Source of the DNA: Chaunax sp. Z400
Taxonomy: Eukaryota > Chordata > Actinopteri > Lophiiformes > Chaunacidae
Reading direction: 5' to 3'
DNA length: 64,000 bases
NCBI GenBank assembly: GCA_037577475.1
Contig: CM075186.1
Location: forward strand, 3,243,001-3,307,000
The position numbers and the translations under genes are program-made. The notes under the pieces are model-generated. The model worked only from the letters and a program-made list of their open reading frames with translations, had not been told where the DNA came from and made no database searches. Below are positions 22,982-34,430 of the stretch, piece after piece; position 1 is the first letter of the stretch, and every line of letters begins with the position of its first letter.

Positions 22982-25900
22982 TCAATATTCATCATGAAAC
23001 GGATATTCTGGATGGTCACTCCACCTGTGTTGAAACAAAAAGACTGTTACTGCTACAACTTCACGCTATGATTCAACTCACTCTTGTCATGTATTACTTT
23101 GATTTTTGTACTTACATCAGCAGCTCCACAAAACGAATATTTTTGTTCAGAGCCTCTACAGCTTTCATTTCCTCTTCAGTGAGTGAAAAATCAAATATCT
23201 GAAAAATGATTTGATTGAAATTAGAAATCAGTCCATAAGTTATATGTGAACAAGTTAGAACTTGTTCCCAGACACATACCTGGAAGTTGTGTTTGATCCT
23301 CTCGGGGCTGAAGCTCTTGGGGATCACTACGACTCCTCTCTGGACGTTGAAGCGCAGAGCCACCTGAGCGCTGCTCTTGTTGTATTTTTTACCGATGGAT
23401 GCAAGCAGCTCGTCCTCCAGCAGGGGAGGACATTTCAAATTCACCCTAAAACAGAGGCAGAAGAAAACACAAAGGATGCTGAGAGGAGAGAGACATACTA
23501 AAGTGTAGCTTCCATCAGTGATGACAGTTTGGGACCATTATAATATGTCATGCTTTAGATTTTCTCTGTTCACCTAACATTTTCTCTCATTTATAGCCTG
23601 ATGAATGACCGGTTCTTCTGCCTTTCACTTACATATAATAATACCATGTGGGGACAAACATCACAACATTACGTTTGACCAGACTTGAAAAAGTACATCT
23701 CTTAAAACCGACATACCAGGATACATCTCTGGACGAGCCGATCGGACAGTATCCAACGATCACAATGTCATGCTGACGACAGAACTCCAGCAGCTTGGGT
23801 TGTGTGAAATATGGATGGCATTCAACCTACAGGTATATAAAAAAAAAGAACATACACTCCTGGCCTCATACATGAAACAACCATTAGTCAGAATAAAACT
23901 GAAAACTATCTGTGAGATACCTGGTGGACTGAGTGACTTTAAAAAAAAGCTTTAATAACTGCTCTGTAACCGTTTTGCTCCTGGTCTAATTCCTTTTGGC
24001 GCAACCATCGGCGTCTCATCCAAACACAGATGGTACCCTTGTGTATCTATGGTGCAAAAAAAAAAAGCCTAAAATGTCACACCGAAATTAAGATGGTTGT
24101 ATCTTCTGAACCTCTGACTATATGCTTGAATTAGATCTTGCAAGAAATCCCTTGCGCCCTCCAAATGAATGGCAGGGGAAAAACAGTCTTATCTTATTTC
24201 CTGAAACTTGTTGCAACATGTAAATTTTAGCACTTCTCACAGATATAAGTGGACCAATTACCAATTAGTAATTCCAATTACTTCATGTAACGGTGGATCA
24301 TTTCATAAAGCGACTGTAGCCCACGTTTATTGTAAAGCTGTCAGTCTATTTCTTTAGTATTTACTGAATGGAAAGCAGACAGCTTTCAATGACTTAAGTA
24401 TGATAAGCTGAGCAACACCCTTCTTGTTCTAGCCTAATAAACATACTGTAATATACACATTCAAGCAACATGAGCTGTACTGCATAGTCAGTGGGGGTCT
24501 AAGGAGACAGGTCGGGGTCACCTGGTTGGACACAGGTTTGTGTTTGAGGCCTGGTTTATTCAGCAGCAGCTCCAGCTGTCTGCGGTTGAAGTTGGACACT
24601 CCCAGTGATTTAACCAGCCCTGCGTCTTTGCAAGCCTCTAAAGCCTGTTGAGAAAAAGATTGACATCCTCTGAAGGCCTGATAGCGATGATCTTTACAGA
24701 CATACCGAGGTAGTGGAGAAGAAAACATAATGCACTGTGAGGAGGAAAGAACGGATCTTTGAACTCGCTGTTTATGACACTGTTCTCGAAATGAAATAAT
24801 CACATTTTATTATTGTTTATACTTTCAATTTTTCTTTGTCAAGCATTCATGACGAGTTCATTACAAGTATTGCTATGATATAGAATAAAATAGCACATCC
24901 TTTGTATTTATTATTAAGATTACAAAAGCCTCTAGTGTAAATTTGAGCTTTAGAACTGCTTTGATGTGCTTCATGTGAAATTCTTTCTGAGTGAGAAAAC
25001 AGTATATCCTGAATAATACCATATCCAGACATGACAAGACAACAAGCAGCAGCAGGAGCGTTGAGAACCCAACAGAACTCACCTCCCAAGTTGCACACAG
25101 GTCTGTGTGGTGGTAGATGTATTTTCCATCCTGGTCTTTTGGATAGAACTCATTCCCAGGCTGCAGTTTAAGCACAATTCAATAATTCGCATTAACATGT
25201 GTTACTTAAATATGACATATGACAAATATGGCATGTGTTACCCTTTCATAATTCTTTTGGAAGATGCTGAAAAACTACAGGAGGACATCAGTGACATTTG
25301 TGAAATAGGATGCAACATTTTGAATTTCTCCAATCAGAAACAAGTTAATGTTGCTCTCGGTTAGATTGTCAGCATGCTTATAAAAATTTGAAACTCACAG
25401 AAAATTACCAACAAGTGTGTTGTTGTTTTTTGTTGAGAAAAATGACATTTTTCTATCAGATGTATTTTATTTTATTACAATTAATTTTTTGGATACTGAC
25501 CTGAGATCAAATTTCAAGGAATCCCAAGAAATGTTATTAGAATCACCATATATAGCTATAAACCATGGGCGGACCCAGGGGTGGGGCCAGAGGGACACTG
25601 GCCCCAGCTGAAATCTGATTGGCTCTTGAAGTGCCCCTGTCCTGTCACTTGTCTTTTTTTTTTCTTTTTTCGGTGGAGCCTCAAACACATCTTGTAACTA
25701 AATACTTCTTGTAACAACCATCAATCAGTAAATTTAATTAATGCTTGAAAAAGTATGATGGTTTGATGGTTTCAGCATGCCATTAATGGTAGTGCATAAA
25801 TTCTGAGAATCAAGTCAGAATTCTGGGAATTAAGTCAGAATTCCGACTTTATTCACCCCTGACTTTAATAATAAAAAGACATTTTTATTTATTTATTTCA

Positions 25901-26643
25901 TAAATAATACACAATTGTTCTAGTTTGAGTTATGTGTGCTACAAACCTTGAAGGCCATAGGAAGTTCAACGATGTAGAGATCCACATAGTCTAGTTTTAA
26001 GGCTTTCAGTGTCCTCTCCAAGGCCGGTCTCACCAACTCTGGTGGATGAAACGTATTCCAGAGCTGAGGAGGACAACACAGAAGTACTTAAAAAGCAATA
26101 GAATTCAATAAAAAGAAAGTGCACGTTTCCATTTCTCAAGAGAACAACTTCTTACCTTTCCACAGTAAAAGATGTCCTCTCTTCTCACAGTTCCATCAGC
26201 TATCTTCTCTCGAATGGCTTGACCCACTTCATGCTCATTGAAATAAACTAAAGCCCCGTCAAAGTGCCTGTAACCCACATCTATGGCCAGCTTGACACAC
26301 TCCAGTGCCGTGCCTCTGGGTGTCTATTGGAAATCCACAGAAAATGTTAACACAATCGGACCTGGATTTGACTGAGTTATGCAATTTGTGAAAATATGGA
26401 TTCCTGTTTCAACAATGTAGTCGTATTCTAAGACACCTATTAATGTTCATATGATCAGAGGAAGAAATAAAAACTGGGACTCTTATGTTACATCATCTAA
26501 AGCAATCATTAACAAGCCACATACAAATACACACATTATATTCTTCTCACCGTTCGAGGGTCCCCATAAGTACCCAGTCCCAGTAATGGGATATGATTCC
26601 CATCACTGAGAGGGATTCTGTGGCTCTCTGCAGTCAGATTCAT
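22982..26643 (-). CDS. akr1d1: 3-oxo-5-beta-steroid 4-dehydrogenase (AKR1D1)
   Basis: AKR1D1 is a cytosolic NADPH-dependent aldo-keto reductase that reduces the delta-4 double bond of 3-oxo steroids and bile-acid intermediates to the 5-beta configuration. Nine exons join in phase: 26643-26551, 26323-26156, 26063-25947, 25160-25083, 24644-24522, 23826-23717, 23445-23280, 23198-23116, 23024-22982. They total 981 nt, 326 aa, identical in length to the human enzyme. The N-terminus SHRIPLSDGNHIPLLGLGTY and C-terminus HPEYPFHDEY match closely. The catalytic set is intact: Asp53, Tyr58, Lys87 and Glu120 (DLYIVEL). Glu replaces the usual AKR histidine and is diagnostic of 5-beta-reductases. Tyr219 is kept, but the next residues read CPI where human has SPL. 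The gene is convergent with poc1b. A hAT-type repeat lies in intron 3. Confidence 0.96.
25564..25880. mobile_element. Non-autonomous hAT-like repeat in akr1d1 intron 3
   Basis: It starts CATGGGCGGACCCAGGGGTG, a variant of the CAGGGGCGGATCCAGG terminus of the element at 60342. It shares the CCCCAGCTGAAATCTGATTG block with that element, and the GGAGCCTCAAACA and AAGTCAGAATTCTG blocks with the shorter copy at 47610. The right terminus and target duplication are unclear. Confidence 0.55.
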
Positions 26644-27045
26644 GTGTGCACAAATGTGAATAACCTGAACTCTAGCCTGCCTAATAGGTAATTTATTGAA
26701 TGAGCATGAACTTTGAACCCTGGTGTTTTAACCTCCATGCACTTATGTTAGTGGCTACTTCCAGAGAGCATAAACAGATGGTCAATAATAATCATGACAT
26801 TCCACCGGAAGTCAGAAAAATCTTGTGTATATATGCAGCTTTTCAACATACCTGTTAACATATACATATATATAAAAAGCTCTACCGAAATAAATAGATT
26901 AATGTCTTTGCATTAAAAGAGTTTCCCCACCTTCAGGCATATAGGCCGACATCATTTTTAAGAAAACTTATTACTTTCTGAGTACATACTATGAATGTTT
27001 TGGAAGGTGTAATACTGTATAGGTCCCTATGATCACTGGTGGACT
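26644..27045. other. akr1d1 upstream region
   Basis: The sequence just 5' of the akr1d1 ATG should hold its 5' UTR and promoter. I see no clear TATA or CCAAT element to fix a start site, and no other gene. Confidence 0.4.
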
Positions 27046-27049
27046 CTAG

Positions 27050-27402
27050 GATGTCTTTTCAGTGGAGAAATGCCTTCTAAGATGCCCTCCCAGTGGAGAA
27101 AATGTGACAAGGTGCCCTCTAGGTTGCTCTTCCAGATGACAAAATGGGATACTGTCCCTCTAACATGCCCCTCCTTTGTAGAAAATGGTTAAATGAGAAA
27201 TTAAATGAAAAAGCGCAGTCTAGGATGCCTTTACAGTGGAGAAAATGTGACAAAGTACCCTCTAGGATGTCATTCCAGTGGAGAAAATGTGACAAAGTGC
27301 CCCCTAGGATGTCATTCCAGTGGAGAAAATGTGACAAAGTACCCTCTAGGATGTCATTCCAGTGGAAAAAATGTGACAAAGTACCCTCTAGGGTGCCCAT
27401 CA
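27050..27402. repeat. 42-bp minisatellite with degenerate flanking units
   Basis: Units begin CAGTGGAGAAAATGTGACAA and continue AGTACCCTCTAGGATGTCATTC. Exact period-42 starts fall at 27234, 27276, 27318 and 27360, and decayed units extend leftward to about 27050. Because 42 is divisible by 3, open frames of 96-127 codons appear on both strands; I regard these as by-products of the repeat. Confidence 0.9.
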
Positions 27403-28402
27403 CGATGTGCTGGTGCCTTTTTTCATTTTTTTCACCCCTGCCCCTCAGACAACCTGAGTACACCACTGCATATGATCACCAAGTACAGTTTTTAGGTCAG
27501 ATACAAGAGCCAAATGTAACGCAATGACGATGACAGCATTCCCCCGGAGCTTCCTTCTACAGTTTAGGTGGACAGGAAAAGATATTGAATTAGACTAGTG
27601 GTATGTTGGATGATTGCCACTCATTGCCTGTGCAGTATATCTACGTTAATCCCGTGATAAACTGGTGACTCCTTCCATATATCTCATCAAGCAGACCCCA
27701 TGACCCAAAAAACTATCAAGTAGGAGGAAAATATACATGAATGACGCCACTAAGTATCAGCAACATTCCAGGGAGATTTGCCTGCAGTATTATTCTGCAT
27801 GAAAGAGCACAATAAATACCACTGTGTACATCATAACCTGCAGATATACTGCACAGTCCTGTAAGCAGAAACAGGGAAGACTTCTGCTGTCTGTTTTATG
27901 TTTTCTGCCTGTGGTTACAGAAATTCTTTGGGGTAACATGAAGATGAAAAACAGTAAAATCGTTTCATTTGTTTGACTTCAAACAAACATTGTTCCTTAC
28001 AGTGTGTACTTCTCTGTTAGTAGAGTTGGGTTGTAGGAGCCACATGATGAAATGATTACCCTTGGAATGGAAAATGCCACCTGAAATGGAAATTGGATAA
28101 ACGTGAACATGCTGTCGTCTTGTTATAAATCATTTATCTGCAGGTTTAGCCCTTTGTTACATAGCTAATGATTCACTCGCTTTGAACACCTAATTATATT
28201 TCCAGTGTAAATTTCAGAGACCTTTATTGGAATTAGTTTTGTCCACTAATTGCTTTTCGCTCACTTTTTATTGATAAATATGGCAATTAATGTTTTAATT
28301 AATTTGACTTTTTACACAGGACTTCACTTCCTAACTCTATATTGCATGTCAATATTTGGGGGGACAAACACAAACATGTCCATTTTTATATGTTTAAACA
28401 TA

Positions 28403-28480
28403 CACTACCAGTCAAAAATTTGGACACAGTTTCCCATTCAAGTGGATGGGAAACTGTGTCCAAACTATTGACTGGTACTG
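28403..28480. mobile_element. Tiny Tc1/mariner-like MITE
   Basis: A 78-bp element made almost wholly of terminal inverted repeats of about 35 bp. CACTACCAGTCAAAAATTTG at the left pairs with a right end whose complement reads CAGTACCAGTCAATAGTTTG, and both continue GACACAGTTTCCCAT. TA lies directly on each side (28401-28402 and 28481-28482), the Tc1 target duplication. The CTACCAGTCAAAAGTTTGGACAC terminus is familiar from fish Tc1 elements. Confidence 0.85.
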
Positions 28481-28482
28481 TA

Positions 28483-29914
28483 AGTAGAAACATAGACAAA
28501 AACAAACAAAAACAAAAGAAAAAAGAGAAAAAAATAGATTAAAAAAACCTTCAATCCTTCAGTTGTTCCATGCACTTTAAAGGATATAACAGAATTACAC
28601 AGTATAATAAACAATATAGGATTTGTTCAAGTCCATAACTATAAGTGAATTCCCTAGGATGATAAAATACATTTCTAGACTGTCAAAGCCTCATTTCCTC
28701 TATTAAAATATGACAGAACAGGTTGCCATGTTGTGTAGAATTTATTAGTTTACCCTCTTAGACTACATTTTTTCCAGTTTAAGGAATGACATGAGATCGG
28801 TTCTGAGGGAGGCTTTGGGCGATTTCCAATGCAATGAGAGGCAAAGGACAGAACATTGCATGTCATTTTCTCTCAAAACGTATATGATTTTATTATTTTC
28901 TAATGTGAAGAGGAGATTAATTGAACTATTGTCCACTTATCATTAAAAAATTTTCTTAAGTGACATTTATTGGCCCTTTCTCACTCATCTTTCATGATCA
29001 TCTTCTAAAATCGTGACCACTTATTGAAAGAATACAGCAAATCTTAATCCCTGAGAAGCTGCAGTTTGAGTTGACTCATCCTTAACTTCACTTTGAGGAA
29101 TCTGACTCCATGACAAGCACATACATGCTTTGCACATTAAGTACTTTGGAAACACCCTTTTATTATCATATTATGCCCATTTGTCTTTTAGCTTTGATGC
29201 ACAGAAATCCTTTGCCTGTCCCTCTCCCCATGCTCAGGAGAATTAACACATTCCAGTCACTCTCACTGTGTTGCTCGTGATGATCAGGGTGTGTGGGAAT
29301 GCAGACGGGTCTCTGCTGAGCTGTGAAGGGAGCTGCTGCTCGCGTGAGAACAAGGCTCCTCCTCCCTCCCCTGGGCCTCCTGGTTCTTACAGGTACAAGC
29401 TGCTGTACTAGTTATCAAATAACACTTAGGTACTTTCCGGTCCCTTTGATGGCTCCATGCCGAAGCCCCGCCCTCAGGAAGTGCCAGAGGGAGTGTTTGT
29501 ATGAACTCGAAGCCCTTGCCACAGGGCAGCACCTGGAAAATCCAGTCAGGCCCTTTACACCCTGACTGGAATCACTTTGTACCTGTTGAGTAGCATCTTG
29601 GAGTTCATGAATGATTGAGAACAGAACAGAATGCACATGACACTTCGTTACATAAGCATCATGTGACAGGACATGATAATTCCACTGGAAATGTAAGTGG
29701 GAGATGTGTCTGTAGTTAATGAATAGCTTTATGAGCAGCGTCACAACTCATGGAGACCGCTTTTGTTGTCGTGACTCGGCCTGCTGGTTAGCACTCAGCT
29801 CTTCTGCAGGTGAGGAGACACTTACATAAATGTGTTGCATGTGGATGCAGACCAAACACGAATAAATGTGTCCAAAAAAAATACAGAAAGCACAAAATGT
29901 AGACAAAATAGCAA
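28483..29914. other. No gene recognised between akr1d1 and dusp6
   Basis: AT-rich intergenic DNA followed by a more GC-rich stretch near 29280-29560. Open frames there lack recognisable domains or splice context. I see no RNA gene. Confidence 0.5.
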
Positions 29915-31155
29915 TTTATTAATAACTTATTTTTTTCTTTACATTCGTAAGAGAGACGTGTGGAAGGGGTTTGCAGAGGTCACCGAGATGGTTTCCTCTG
30001 GAAAGAGGTCTTCAGTGTGGAGGGGGCAACAACATTATTTCTCTCATCTTGACAAATAAAAACTGCATTTCTCAGTTTTCCCTGAAGACTCGATGTGAAC
30101 AAAGCCTCCTACTTTGTCCACATGTCACAAATTTTTAAATCTTGTGCACAGACCAGGATTATTAGCCTTCAGAGATCCAAACAAAGCATGTCGGTGCACA
30201 TGCTACGTCTATGTGGTGCCAAATTAAAAACTGCTTGCAGAAAATTTGTTGAATTTCTGAAGGCTAACGCACAATGAAAACCTTCTGAGCACAAATGTAA
30301 GGCAAACAACCAAAGTGACTGATTTATGAGGGCGGGTGCAAAAACAAGGCCCATCGGCTGTATTCACACGTAAAGCCATGTCAAATATATTACAGATGTA
30401 CATAGTTCTGCACATGTTTTGGCATAATGCACAGTTTTGGCATAATCAACTTAAACATACTGATCAATACGCAATTTGTTTGCTTACATAAATGTAGAAT
30501 ATGAAACAAAGAGAATCTTCAGTACCTTAAAAGGTACTAGAGCAAGGTGTTTACTGTATTGTCTTATATTAAGATAGATACTCAATGTATAAATGTTTGA
30601 AAAGACTCCACAAATGTAAAACTGAGTCCAGTACATAGTGTGCCATTTAAAGCTGGGGTGCTTCAACCCCACACAGGCAAGTCTTCACAGAAGACAAAGG
30701 AGACAACACACCTTCTTTGGGGGGGAAAACCGGTGCTAGCCCCCCAAAAACAAACATTAAAAAGGGGTTTCTGTCCAGTTTGAACAATCATGTCTCTTTG
30801 GCACACCAGCCCTGGAAATTTGAAGCATAACGAACGGCTGTTTCCTCAGCCATAATGACAAAAAGAGAGAAAAGACCTCAGGAGTCCGACGCCGATATGA
30901 TTGAAGACAGTATAGTTCTCTTTAAATGACTATCTGTTCTGTCTCTTGACTTTTTAACTGCCTTTCCTCATTTAGTCAACAGCAGCTGCGTCTCGGGCCA
31001 GACGGCTTTGGCCCCCCAGTAACCATGTTCAGCACCAGTTGCCTCAAACCAGCTGCCCAGTCCCACATTAGGTGACGAATCAAAGAGAAACTTCAAGGTT
31101 TCCACGAGGAGGGCATTGCAACCTCCAGCAACAAGAGGCACGGCGACAGCAGACC
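29915..31155 (-). other. Probable dusp6 3' UTR, with poly(A) signal
   Basis: AATAAA on the minus strand at 29915-29920 would give a 3' UTR of about 1.24 kb, in keeping with long dusp6 UTRs in other vertebrates. Several AUUUA pentamers on the minus strand (near 30137, 30487, 30590 and 30921) fit the instability expected of an ERK-induced transcript. The end point is inferred. Confidence 0.55.
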
Positions 31156-33738
31156 TCACGTGGACTCCAACGGGTCCAACTGGAAGACGTTGTGGTTGGT
31201 TGGGGTGGTGAAGTAGAGCTGCTGGCTCGGTGCCGAAATGCGGTTGTCGCACGGACTCTTCAGGCCCAGCGTGCGCTCAAAGTCCAGGAGCTGGCCCATG
31301 AAGTTAAAGTTTGGTGAGATGTTGGACTTTTTCATCTTGACGATGTCGTAGGCGTCGTTCATGGACAGGTTGAGCTTCTGCATCAGGTAGGCCACCGTTA
31401 CCGTTACCGAACGGCTGATCCCGGCCAGGCAGTGGACCAGAACGCCGCACTTCTGGCCCCGAGCTTCATCTGGTAGAAAGAGAAAATGTCGGAAACATTA
31501 TAGACACCTTCCAGATGTTCACAACAGGATTATATTAAAAAAAGAAAAATCACTTTTTCATTCCAAAATTACATTTTTTTTTACAGAAGTTTAATCCACA
31601 AAATCTATTATAGCATTTTCAGTTTAATCGTTTTGTCTAACCAAAAACAATCACTGTGCAATGATACAGAAATGAAAGCAGCAGATCCTCAGTGAATCTG
31701 TGAACGTCTTGCACCAGTTTAGGAGCCACATGTCGAGACACGCTAGTCCTAGAAGTGTGACCCTTTCTACAAAGACAGACAAAAACCAACATGTAACATC
31801 TGTGACATTTAAGTCAAGCTGTAGAGGAAGTTGGAGCTGGTCTTGGGAGGGAGAGCAGCAGAAGTTATTATCTATCTCCCAGGCATGTCAGTCAACAAAC
31901 AGGGGCTGCAGCAGTCGCACACATAAACAGAGCGGACATTCTTTCATTTTTTGGCCTGGAGAAGCCAGCTGGGAAATTGACTATTACGGTCTATTAAACC
32001 ATTCTTCCGCTCGCCAGAGATACTCCGACAATGGTGCCATTTGGGCATGTAAACGTAGGAGTCATGAGGGCACCCTGTCAAGGCGAACAGGATGTCAACA
32101 GGGCCTGTAAATGGCTCCTTTTGTAATGTGGAGGGAGGAAGGAGGGGGCAATGCCATGTCCTAGATTACTTTGAATGCCACTTCCTTCCTGTTGCGCTCA
32201 AATTACTGCCCTCCCCTTGTTCACTCTCCCCATTCTCCTGTTTCAACGTCGCCCTTTGTGCTGCAATTACTCAAGGCCCGGGACAACAGATAGGACAGGA
32301 TGTCTTCCATTGAAGTCAGATCTTTTGTACACAGTGCATTTTAGCCTGTGCACCAATAGAGGCAGGCTTGTCTTCCTGGGCCTCAGCACAATGGCCTTAA
32401 TCTCTCACTATGCTTGTTCCTGCATGATAGACTGATAAGAGAGAGTCAGGGACACCTCATCTAATATCAAGGGCATGATAAGAACATGAGAACTTCCTGG
32501 CAGAGATAATTAATAAGATTATGACCCCAACCGACGAGACAGTTCCTGCTTCTTAAATGGAAGGATTTGCTGCTTTTCTCATTTCTGCGACATTGCAAAG
32601 ACATATGTACAAACAGACAATTTGAATAAAGGTCTCTGCAGTCTAATTTGCATCATTTGTTTTTGCAGATTACTTACCAATGAAGCTAATCGCCTCAGGG
32701 AAGAACTGGGAGAGATTCTGGCTCCAGTGATCCGAGATTGGGATCTGCTTGTACTTAAACTCCCCTGCGTTCTCAAAGAGGTTGGGCAGGTTGGGAGTCA
32801 CGTTGAGAATGTACTTGATGCCATACTCCTCCAGCACGTCCAGGTTGGTGGAGTCCTTGGCGCAACCCAGGTAGAGGTGCGGCAGGATCTCCACTGGGAA
32901 GGAGGGCTGCGGGTTGGACAGCGGGCTGCCGTCCGAGTCTGTGGCGCTGCTCGGGTCCCGGTCTATGTCTGACTCGATGTCCGAGGAGTCGGAGCTGATG
33001 CGCAGCCCTCCGAGGCCCAGCACCTGGGCTGTGGGGGAGCTGCTGTTGGAGGAGCCGTCCAGGTTGGTTTCACACAGACCTGGATACTCGGCCTGGAATT
33101 TACTGAAGCCACCTGAAAGATGCGATGGGAATCCAATGAATACAAAGCCGCTGCATGGCCGCATGTGTTACAATGCAATAATAGACCCTATTCAAATTAA
33201 ATAGACTCATTTAGTAGCATGTTATTTTTATTTACTGAAAATGCTAATTGAATAAAATCACATATGCATAGCCTATAAAACCTCCTTCCGTCTCTGCACA
33301 ATAATCAGCCGGTGTGAATGAACAACAACACTCACCCTCCAGATAATAGGCCTTATAGCCTTCGTCCTTCATCCTCCTGAGAAGTAAACCCAACACGGAG
33401 CCCCCGTCCACATTCTCGTTCCACTCCCGGCTGTACTCGTCGTACAGCACGATGGTGTCCGTCTTGCATCTCCGCACGAACTTCTCCCGGTCCTCACCGT
33501 CGGAGAGCAGCGACCGCACGGGCAGGTTGCCCTTCTTGAGCCGGCGGAGCATGAGGCTCGGTATGGCCACGTTGATCGCCGTCTCGACGTGCGACGACTC
33601 GTAGAGCTCCTGGGCCCGACAGTCCATCACAAGCAGGCCGTCCCTGCGCGTCTCCAGCTGCTCCCGGAGCCAGCCTACCGTCTTGCTGATCGCCATAACC
33701 GAGTCGAGCTGGACGACGGGCTTGAGCTTGTCAAGCAT
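31156..33738 (-). CDS. dusp6: Dual-specificity phosphatase 6 (MKP-3)
   Basis: DUSP6 is a cytoplasmic dual-specificity phosphatase that removes phosphate from the Thr and Tyr of ERK1/2 and acts as negative feedback in FGF/RAS signalling. Three exons join in phase: 33738-33336, 33112-32678 and 31469-31156. They total 1152 nt, 383 aa (human 381). The N-terminal rhodanese/CH2 domain (about 20-145) contains the ERK-docking motif RRLKKGNLPVRSL at 65-77. The linker reads LGLGGLRISSDSSDIESDID. The catalytic domain starts near SFPVEILPHLYLGCAKD. The general acid Asp262 (ISDHW) and the signature HCLAGISRS with Cys293 and Arg299 are intact and at the human numbering. The C-terminus LYFTTPTNHNVFQLDPLEST matches. 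Exon 1 is GC- and CpG-rich. The AU-rich 3' UTR and GGAA-bearing upstream region fit ERK/ETS feedback control. Confidence 0.97.
31470..32677. other. dusp6 intron 2
   Basis: A 1.2-kb intron with no recognised exon or mobile element. The much shorter intron 1 is 33113-33335. Confidence 0.7.
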
Positions 33739-34430
33739 TTATAGGCAGGAGTAAAATAAATGATTTGAAGAAGCGGAATCAGGAGAGCTGGAGATTCCTG
33801 GTTGTAGCGAGAACAGCAAAAAAAAATAAAAATGATAAGAGTCCTTAATAACAGGAGCGACTGGCGGCAATGATGTAAAAATACTGTTAAAATACAAAAT
33901 CAGGGGAATAAAGTCTAACTCCGAAAGTCATTCAGTCTCCCGCGTGTCTTTTTCACAGATTTCCCGGCTGCGGGCTGCTTTCACAGGCAGTCATTCATGC
34001 ATCTGTCCGGAGAGCCCGTGTTATTTATCAATGACTCGCACCGGCCCTGCTCTTATGTAACTAACTCCACGGCTCCGAGCGCAGCTGCTCTTCCTCAGCT
34101 ATGCTCCTTTCTGGGGGGATCCACAGCGGAACTGTTCCCTGGTTGTGTTTGCAGGCTACGCGTGCAGATGTCAGCCTTCGGATGCCGCCTCTAGACGCTC
34201 TTACAGACGGTGAACAAGCTCTGGTTCGATGCGCTCTTTGCTGCGCCAGGCTGCTGAATGGCAACAAACGGGAGGCGCTTCACTGGATACATTATGTGAG
34301 CCGACCAATCAGAGAAGCCACAACGGCTGTCGCCTTGGAAACGGGGGCCGGATGGAGCGGCCCGTGTTGATGAATTGTTAATGAGTTTGTCATTCACAAA
34401 AACGGAGAGGAATTTCCGCTCCGGATCAAG
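33739..34430 (-). promoter_or_regulatory. dusp6 5' UTR and promoter region
   Basis: On the minus strand, the first part is pyrimidine-rich 5' UTR. A TATA-like TACATAAGAGC lies about 310 bp upstream of the ATG (around 34051-34061). GGAA-core ETS-like sites (GCGGAA on the plus strand near 34126; GCGGAAAT on the minus strand near 34412) are present; ETS factors are the known effectors of dusp6 induction. The transcription start is not determined. Confidence 0.45.

Noticed and set aside
27119..27527. Frames of 115 and 127 codons with 14-residue repeats
   Set aside because: Explained by the 42-bp minisatellite. No start context, splice sites or homology.
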